NCBI GenBank assembly: GCA_900469965.1
Contig: UBZP01000001.1
Span: 333,973-397,972 of the forward strand
From: Hyphomicrobiales bacterium
Lineage (GTDB): Bacteria > Pseudomonadota > Alphaproteobacteria > Rhizobiales > Rhizobiaceae
Direction: 5' to 3'
DNA: 64,000 nt
The notes beneath the pieces were generated by a model that was not told the DNA's origin, made no database searches, and saw nothing but the letters and a program-made list of their open reading frames with translations. Positions 59,029-64,000 of the stretch are shown here, piece after piece. The position numbers and the translations under genes were made by a program. The first letter of the stretch is position 1; each line of letters starts with the position of its first letter.

Positions 59029-59727
59029 TCACGAGGGGAGGTCCGGCGTTGGCTCCTGCCGCCACCGGATGAATTTCGCCGGCACGCCGGCAACGACCGA
59101 GAAGGGCTCGACGTCCGAGGTGACGACGGCACCGGCGCCGACGATGGCACCCTTGCCGATGGTGACCCCGGGGAGGATCGTGGCATTGGTGCCGATGTCG
59201 GCCCAGGCGCCGACCCTGACGGGCTTGATCTCCAGATCGGTGCGGATGATCGGCACGTCGACGGGGATCGCGGTATGGCTCGAGCCCAGCACCTTGGCGC
59301 CCGGGCCCCAGCCGACGTGATCTTCCAGCACCAGGTTGCGCGCGTCGAAATAGGCCTGCGGGCCGATCCAGACGTTGTCGCCGATGCGGCAGGTCCCGTC
59401 GAAGCGGCCCTGGATGTAGGCCTGGGCGCCGATGAACACGCCGCTGCCGATCTCGAAGGTCTCGGCATGCTTGAAGCCGACGCCGCTGCCGACCTGCAGC
59501 CCGGAGCCGGAACTCCGGGCCAGCGCCTTCAGGATCAGCTTGCGCATCATCGCATCGAGGAAGCCGTCGCCCATGGCAAAGCGCCCGTAGAGCTCGACGA
59601 GGCCCGCGGGCGTATAGGCCTGCTTCAGTTCCTCCACCAGCGCACGCTGATGGTCCGGATCGGCCGGCGCCTCGCGGCGGCCGTGGACCGAAGGGACGAT
59701 GCGGGCGGCGAGTTGTTCAACCGACAT
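59029..59727 (-). CDS. Left-handed beta-helix acyltransferase (first copy)
   Basis: Hexapeptide-repeat acetyl- or formyl-type transferase of 232 residues. About 75 N-terminal helical residues precede repeats such as GSGVFIGAQAYIQGRFDGTC, GDNVWIGPQAYFDAR and IGTNATILPGVTIGKGA. The catalytic-site His is in LGSSHTAIPVDVP, as in maltose/galactoside O-acetyltransferases. Start could be 59733 or 59727; its first codons overlap the aminotransferase stop. It probably O- or N-acetylates a sugar of the polymer. Confidence 0.87.
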   Translation of the reverse strand: MSVEQLAARIVPSVHGRREAPADPDHQRALVEELKQAYTPAGLVELYGRFAMGDGFLDAMMRKLILKALARSSGSGLQVGSGVGFKHAETFEIGSGVFIGAQAYIQGRFDGTCRIGDNVWIGPQAYFDARNLVLEDHVGWGPGAKVLGSSHTAIPVDVPIIRTDLEIKPVRVGAWADIGTNATILPGVTIGKGAIVGAGAVVTSDVEPFSVVAGVPAKFIRWRQEPTPDLPS

Positions 59728-60823
59728 AGGCATCCTGCTCCATCGCGGCCACCACCTGCTCGACCTGCCCGACCGTCATCTCCGGATAGATCGGCAGCGA
59801 CAGCACGGTGCGCGCCGCGGCCTCGGAGACCGGGAAGTCGCCCGCCTTGTAGCCGAGGTCGGCATGGGCCTTCTGCAGGTGCACGGGAATGGGATAGTGC
59901 AGCCCCGTCTGGACGCCCTCGGCCTGCAGGTGACGCTGCAGCGCGTCGCGATCGCGGCAGCGCACGGCATAGACGTGAAAGACGTGCCGGCGGCCCTCGA
60001 TCTCGACGGGGGTCTTCACCTCCGGCGACCCCTTCAGCAGGCTGGAATAGCGCTTCGCATGGGCGCGACGCGCCTCGGTCCAGTCTTCGAGATGGCGGAG
60101 CTTGACCCGTAGGATCGCGCCCTGGATGCCGTCCATGCGGTAGTTGAAGCCCTTCAGGGCATGGTGATAGCGCTGCTCCTGGCCCCAGTCGCGCAGCATG
60201 CGGATCGTCCTGGCGTGTTCGTCGTCATTGGTGACGACGATGCCGCCCTCGCCGCAGGCGCCGAGGTTCTTGCCGGGATAGAAGCTGAAGCAGCCGGAGA
60301 CGCCGATGCTGCCCGCACGGCGCCCCCTGTCTTCCGCGCCATGCGCCTGGCAGGCATCCTCGATCACCGGGATGCCATGCCGGTCGGCGATCGCCTTGAT
60401 CGCGTCGAGATCGGCCATCTGGCCATAGAGATGAACCGGCAGGATCGCCTTCGTGCGCGGCGTGATCGCCGCCTCGAGCTGCAGCGGATCCATGGTCAGC
60501 GTCACCGGCTCGACATCGACGAAGACGGGCGTCGCACCGACGTAGCAGATCGCGGACGCGGTGGCGACGAAGGTGAAGGGAACGGTGATCACCTCGTCGC
60601 CGGGGCCGACGCCGGCTGCGAGCAGGGCAAGGTGCAGCGCGCTGGTGCCGGTGTTGACGGCGATCGCGTGCTTCGTGCCGCAATAGGCGGCGAACTCCCG
60701 TTCGAACTGGGCGACCTCCTCGCCCAGCACATACTGGGCCGAGGCCAGCACGCCGAGAACCGCCGCGTCGATCTCGCTCTTCAGCGAGGCGTACTGGGCC
60801 TTCAGATCGAGAAACGGGATCAT
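59717..60823 (-). CDS. DegT/DnrJ/EryC1/StrS aminotransferase, WbpE-like
   Basis: PLP-dependent nucleotide-sugar aminotransferase of 368 residues, starting MIPFLDLKAQYASLKSEID. The PLP Lys is in CFSFYPGKNLGACGEGG, the phosphate cup NTGTSALHLALLAAGVGPGDE and the cofactor Asp in VIEDACQAHGA. Start and layout resemble WbpE/QdtB 3-aminotransferases. The ATG overlaps the Gfo/Idh stop as ATGA. With the two genes before it, it fits a WbpB-WbpD-WbpE set for a 2,3-diamino sugar acid. The assignment is inferred. Confidence 0.92.
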   Translation of the reverse strand: MIPFLDLKAQYASLKSEIDAAVLGVLASAQYVLGEEVAQFEREFAAYCGTKHAIAVNTGTSALHLALLAAGVGPGDEVITVPFTFVATASAICYVGATPVFVDVEPVTLTMDPLQLEAAITPRTKAILPVHLYGQMADLDAIKAIADRHGIPVIEDACQAHGAEDRGRRAGSIGVSGCFSFYPGKNLGACGEGGIVVTNDDEHARTIRMLRDWGQEQRYHHALKGFNYRMDGIQGAILRVKLRHLEDWTEARRAHAKRYSSLLKGSPEVKTPVEIEGRRHVFHVYAVRCRDRDALQRHLQAEGVQTGLHYPIPVHLQKAHADLGYKAGDFPVSEAAARTVLSLPIYPEMTVGQVEQVVAAMEQDAYVG

Positions 60824-61860
60824 GCAATGCGCCTCTGCTGCTCGAGTTCGATGACGCGGCCGCGCTGGGCGAGCGACTGGGTGGCGGCTTCCAGGATGCG
60901 CACGACGCGCAGGCCGGCGAGGCCGTCGGCCTCCGGCAGGCCGTTGGTCTCGACGCATTCGACGAACTGCCTGAGTTCGCGTCCGAGCGCCTCGGTCATG
61001 TCGAGCTGCGGGGCGTACATGTCGCCGGTGCGGTAGCCGACCAGCATCTGGTAGACCTTCTCGCCGTTCTTCTGCGGATTGCCGTTCAGCGTGATGCCCT
61101 TGTCGTAGACCTTGATCTTCTCGCTGGCCTCGAGGTCGTCATAGACGATCATCTTGCCGCTGCCGCCGACGAGGGTCCGCCGGACCTTGACCGGTGCCAG
61201 CCAGTTGACGTGAATGTGCGCGATCAGCTTGCTTTCGAAGAAGAGCGTCAGATAGGCGATGTTCTCCGGCTCGCCGGCGACATGGCTCATGCCCGTCGCG
61301 CAGACGGCGACCGGCTTCTCCGGCAGCACGTAGTCCATGATCGACAGGTCGTGCACGGCGAGATCCCAGATGACGCTGACGTCGTGCTGGAACAGGCCGA
61401 GGTTCACCCGGACACTGTCGTAGTAGTAGATGTCGCCGAGGCCGTTCTCGACGATCTCGCGCATCTTGCGGACGGCGCCGGTGTGGATGAAGGTGTGGTC
61501 GACCGCCAGCACGAGCTTGCGCCGGGCCGCCTCCTCCACCATCCGCCGCGCCTCGTCGCCCGTCGCAGCCATCGGCTTTTCGACGAAGACGTGCTTGCCC
61601 GCCATCATCGCCTTCATGGCGAGCGGGTAGTGGGTCGAGACCGGGGTGGCGATCGCCACCGCGTCGACCCGCGGATCGCGCAGGATCTCCTCGAAGTCGT
61701 CGGTGATCTCGATCGTCGGATAGCGCAGCTTGACGCCCGCGAGCCGCTCCTTGGCGAGATCGCAGACATAGACCACCCGCGCATTGGGGATTTCGGCGAT
61801 GTTGCGGACCAGGTTCGGGCCCCAGTATCCGTAGCCGACTACAGCGATGCCGATCATCAT
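60820..61860 (-). CDS. Gfo/Idh/MocA oxidoreductase, WbpB-like
   Basis: NAD(P)-dependent nucleotide-sugar dehydrogenase of 346 residues. The Rossmann start is IGIAVVGYGYWGPNLVRNIA, the catalytic Lys is in VFVEKPMAATGDEA, and substrate-site residues include QHDVSVIWDLAVHDLSIMDY. WbpB/WlbA enzymes oxidise C3 of UDP-GlcNAc-uronate, creating the ketone for a WbpE aminotransferase. The ATG overlaps the acetyltransferase stop (AAATGATG). Confidence 0.9.
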   Translation of the reverse strand: MMIGIAVVGYGYWGPNLVRNIAEIPNARVVYVCDLAKERLAGVKLRYPTIEITDDFEEILRDPRVDAVAIATPVSTHYPLAMKAMMAGKHVFVEKPMAATGDEARRMVEEAARRKLVLAVDHTFIHTGAVRKMREIVENGLGDIYYYDSVRVNLGLFQHDVSVIWDLAVHDLSIMDYVLPEKPVAVCATGMSHVAGEPENIAYLTLFFESKLIAHIHVNWLAPVKVRRTLVGGSGKMIVYDDLEASEKIKVYDKGITLNGNPQKNGEKVYQMLVGYRTGDMYAPQLDMTEALGRELRQFVECVETNGLPEADGLAGLRVVRILEAATQSLAQRGRVIELEQQRRIA

Positions 61861-62360
61861 TTTCTCCCGGAAGAGCGGATCTCGTAAGGCGCGTCCGCGA
61901 CGCGGCCGATGACACGCGCCGGAACCCCGGCGACGATTGCATGAGGGGGCACGTCCTTGGTCACCACGGCGCCTGCGCCGACCTGAGCGCCCTCGCCGAT
62001 CACGATCCCCGGCAGGATGGTGGCGTTGCTGCCGATCGAGGCCCGGTGTCCGACGCGGGTGGGAAGAAGCTCCCAGTCGCTGTCGGTCTGCAGGCTGCCG
62101 TCCGGATTGACGGCGCGGGGGTACATGTCGTTGGTGAACATCACGCCGTGACCGATGAAGACGCCGTCCTCGATGGTCACGCCTTCGCAGATGAAGGAGT
62201 GGCTGGAAATCTTGCAGTCGCGGCCGATGGCAGCGCCCTTCTGGATCTCGACGAAAGTGCCGATGCGGCTGCCGGCCCCGATCGTGCAGCCGTAGAGATT
62301 GACGAGATCGGGATGGTGAATGACGACCCCCTCGCCGAGGGTCACTGAAGGTGCGATCAT
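61857..62360 (-). CDS. Left-handed beta-helix N-acetyltransferase, WbpD/WlbB-like
   Basis: Hexapeptide-repeat N-acetyltransferase of 167 residues when started at the ATG at 62360 (MIAPSVTLGEGVVIHHPDLV). An ORF start at 62438 would add 26 residues not typical of the family. Repeats include GAGSRIGTFVEIQKGAAIG, DCKISSHSFICEGVTIEDG and IGSNATILPGIVIGEGAQVG, with FTNDMYPRA near the active site. It would acetylate the 3-amino group produced by the aminotransferase. It is the first gene of the minus-strand operon. Confidence 0.87.
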   Translation of the reverse strand: MIAPSVTLGEGVVIHHPDLVNLYGCTIGAGSRIGTFVEIQKGAAIGRDCKISSHSFICEGVTIEDGVFIGHGVMFTNDMYPRAVNPDGSLQTDSDWELLPTRVGHRASIGSNATILPGIVIGEGAQVGAGAVVTKDVPPHAIVAGVPARVIGRVADAPYEIRSSGRK

Positions 62361-62755
62361 TCCGTATCGATCCCCGTTCCCGCCAAAGCCCAAGAACATC
62401 TGCGCACCGGAACCGATGTGCGACACGGCCCACGGCAAAGTTCTTCTGCGGATCAGCAGAGTTCTTTTCAGGCTGGGAGTAAAGGAAACAAAACGCGGTA
62501 GTCGTTTCCTCTAAAGGTGTATCCGGACAGGGGTAGATGCTCAGTATTCGCGGCTGCGATTAGCCGCCTCGCTCGAAGGAGTGACCCCACTGGAGGCCGT
62601 GCCACCACCGGCGCACGGGCGGCGGGGTAGCCTGTCGACGGCGGCCATCGTCCTTCGCCGCCTCGCCAAAAAACAAAACGCGCCGGGGTTTCCCCCGGCG
62701 CGCTGCAAGCCTTGTCGATGCTTTCGGCGTTCAGCCGAAAGCAATCGTTTCGTCG
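62361..62755. other. Intergenic region upstream of the amino-sugar operon
   Basis: Contains an inverted repeat AGGAAAC (62483-62489) / GTTTCCT (62504-62510) with 14 bp between, about 120 bp upstream of the first gene of the operon, and the terminator of the RTX gene. No gene is supported in this stretch. Confidence 0.45.
62668..62703 (-). terminator. Terminator after the RTX gene
   Basis: Perfect 10-bp stem CGCGCCGGGG / CCCCGGCGCG (62694-62703 with 62680-62689) with a 4-nt loop. On the minus strand it is followed by TTTTGTTTTTT. It lies about 53 bp after the RTX gene stop and ahead of the downstream operon. Confidence 0.88.
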
Positions 62756-64000
62756 TCAGAACAGCCAGATGTCGTCGGCAGACACCGTGTGGCCGTTGTC
62801 GAACGTGGCGACCTTGACCTGCGCCGCGGATCCGCTGCCGTCCCGGTCGTAGTAGAGCGCATCGCTCTTCTTGTCGAAGATGAAGCGGTCGTTGCTGTCG
62901 ACAGCGTGCGTGCCGAGGCGGAAGGCGCTGTCGGCGAGGGCACCCGTGTGGCCGGACGTGACGTCGAAACGGATCAGGTCGTTCGAAGCGAAGTCCGTGA
63001 TGTGGTCCGGCTGGTCGGATTTCAGGCTCTCCTGGCGGAAGACGAACCTGTCGGCGCCGCCGCCGCCGGTCAGCTTGTCATAGCCGGTGCCGCCGGTCAG
63101 CGTGTCGTTGCCGGAACCACCCCTGATGTCGTCGCTGCCGCCGCCGCCGGACAGGACGTTGTCGCCGCTGTTTCCGACGATATCGTTCGCCTTGCCGTTG
63201 CCGGTGCCCTTGAGGTCGTGATTGCCGCTCAAGCGCAGGTCTTCAATGCTCCCGCCGAGCTTGTAGCTGGCGCTCGCCTTGACGACATCGTGTCCGTTGC
63301 CGGAGGTCTCGATCACCTTGTCCCAGGAGCTGTTGACCCCATAGGTGTCGTTGCCGCCGCCGCCCATCATCTTGTCGGCGCCGAGGCCGCCCTTGAGGAC
63401 GTTGTTGCCGCTGTTGCCCTTCAGCGTGTCGTTGTGGCTGGAGCCCGTCAGGTTCTCGATGCCGGAGAGCCTGTCGCCCTGGGCATGGCCGCCCTCGCCG
63501 GTGCCCGACCTGAGGCTGACCTCGACGGCCTTGCTGGAACCCGAATAGGTCGCCGTGTCGCGTCCTTCGCCGCCGTTCAGATGGTCGGCACCGGCGCCGC
63601 CCTTGAGCGTGTCGTTGCCGTCGCGGCCGTTCAAGGTCTCGCTGCCGCCGTTGGCCTGGCCGGAACGGGGCATGACGTCATTGCCGGCGGTGCCGTTGTA
63701 GACTGTCGTATCCGGGGTCGGCGTGGGCTCCGGCTCCGGCGTGGGCGAAACCGTCCCGTCACCCGGCTCGGGCGCGCCACCCTGAGGATATTCGGTGTTG
63801 CCGGAGACCGTCGGGTTGGAATTCTCGATGTTGTAGTAGCCGTAATAGCCCTTCTCGATGTGGTTGTTGGTGATCGAGACGCCGGTGATCGCCCCGCCGC
63901 TGGCGCGGCCGTCGACATAGACCGGGTAGCCGGAATCGCCGAGCAGCAGGTTGCCGGTGACCTTGACGTTGGCGATCGGTCCGAAGTCGTTCTTGATGAA
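62756..64000 (-). CDS. Secreted beta-helix/RTX calcium-binding protein, 5' end beyond window
   Basis: The reading frame runs without a stop from 62756 to the window edge (at least 414 residues visible). The visible N-terminal part is a right-handed beta-helix type repeat (NVKVTGNLLLGDSGYPVYVD, GVSITNNHIEKGYY), followed by a Pro/Thr/Glu linker (SPTPEPEPTPTPD). The rest consists of RTX GGxGxDxxx calcium-binding repeats (for example GGSGNDTLTGGTGYDKLTGG). It ends ADDIWLF, as expected for a type I secretion signal. Related proteins include rhizobial secreted glycanases and lyases that trim exopolysaccharide, and adhesins. A glycan-binding or lyase role is inferred. Confidence 0.85.
   Translation of the reverse strand, partial: FIKNDFGPIANVKVTGNLLLGDSGYPVYVDGRASGGAITGVSITNNHIEKGYYGYYNIENSNPTVSGNTEYPQGGAPEPGDGTVSPTPEPEPTPTPDTTVYNGTAGNDVMPRSGQANGGSETLNGRDGNDTLKGGAGADHLNGGEGRDTATYSGSSKAVEVSLRSGTGEGGHAQGDRLSGIENLTGSSHNDTLKGNSGNNVLKGGLGADKMMGGGGNDTYGVNSSWDKVIETSGNGHDVVKASASYKLGGSIEDLRLSGNHDLKGTGNGKANDIVGNSGDNVLSGGGGSDDIRGGSGNDTLTGGTGYDKLTGGGGADRFVFRQESLKSDQPDHITDFASNDLIRFDVTSGHTGALADSAFRLGTHAVDSNDRFIFDKKSDALYYDRDGSGSAAQVKVATFDNGHTVSADDIWLF

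Noticed and set aside
63061..63680. DNA-level tandem repeats as a possible CRISPR or satellite
   Set aside because: The periodicity comes from RTX nonapeptide codons in a continuous reading frame; there are no spacers.

Overview
The window is high-GC DNA with the gene order and protein types of an alphaproteobacterium of the order Hyphomicrobiales (Rhizobiales), most likely family Rhizobiaceae. Supporting signs are the polA / AbcR-type sRNA / M20 peptidase neighbourhood, a BA14K-family protein, an Omp2b/RopA-type porin, a BTLCP transglutaminase-like protein, MbfA with an Irr-type iron control element, an EcfG-type promoter and TTAA-N7-TTAA (CtrA-type) sites. No tRNA, rRNA or CRISPR array was seen. 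The genus cannot be fixed from this window alone.

Layout. 1-5,900: a glycosyltransferase cut by the window edge, polA, a structured small RNA and an M20 dipeptidase. 6,000-14,000: a flippase-like membrane protein, small exported proteins, penicillin-binding protein 1A, then dnaK and dnaJ. 14,200-23,800: a chemoreceptor, a small ATPase, a HAD phosphatase and an oppA-oppB-oppC-oppDF oligopeptide importer. 24,300-34,200: an acetylpolyamine/HDAC-type deacetylase, an OmpA lipoprotein, xseA, a three-gene gtr-like module for prenyl-linked glycosyl transfer, two oxidoreductases and a DUF892 stress protein. 34,300-39,300: the translation block pheT-pheS-rplT-rpmI-infC on the minus strand. 39,600-46,300: a hydrolase, a BTLCP protein, iron-regulated mbfA, a nested-palindrome repeat next to an intact IS481-family element, a ProC-like reductase, an M29 aminopeptidase and a YbaK-type deacylase.

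46,500-64,000 is a surface or exopolysaccharide region. It holds a GT2 glycosyltransferase, a porin, a LuxR-type regulator and an ExoF/Wza-like export protein. These are followed by rfbA-rfbC-rfbB-rfbD for dTDP-L-rhamnose, which overlap by their stop and start codons, and a Wzx-type flippase. Convergent to these is a six-gene minus-strand operon with two DegT aminotransferases, an epimerase, a Gfo/Idh dehydrogenase and two left-handed beta-helix acyltransferases, suited to making N-acylated amino sugars. At the right edge is a secreted beta-helix/RTX protein that may act on or bind the polymer. No polymerase and few glycosyltransferases are visible here, so the locus probably continues outside the window.

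The most informative signals lie outside protein function. They are the AbcR-like sRNA, a terminator/antiterminator pair between rplT and pheS, the AUU start of infC, a near-perfect Irr box at mbfA, an EcfG promoter, CtrA-type boxes at three loci, and the IS481 insertion whose CTAG target supplies the stop codons of two opposing genes.
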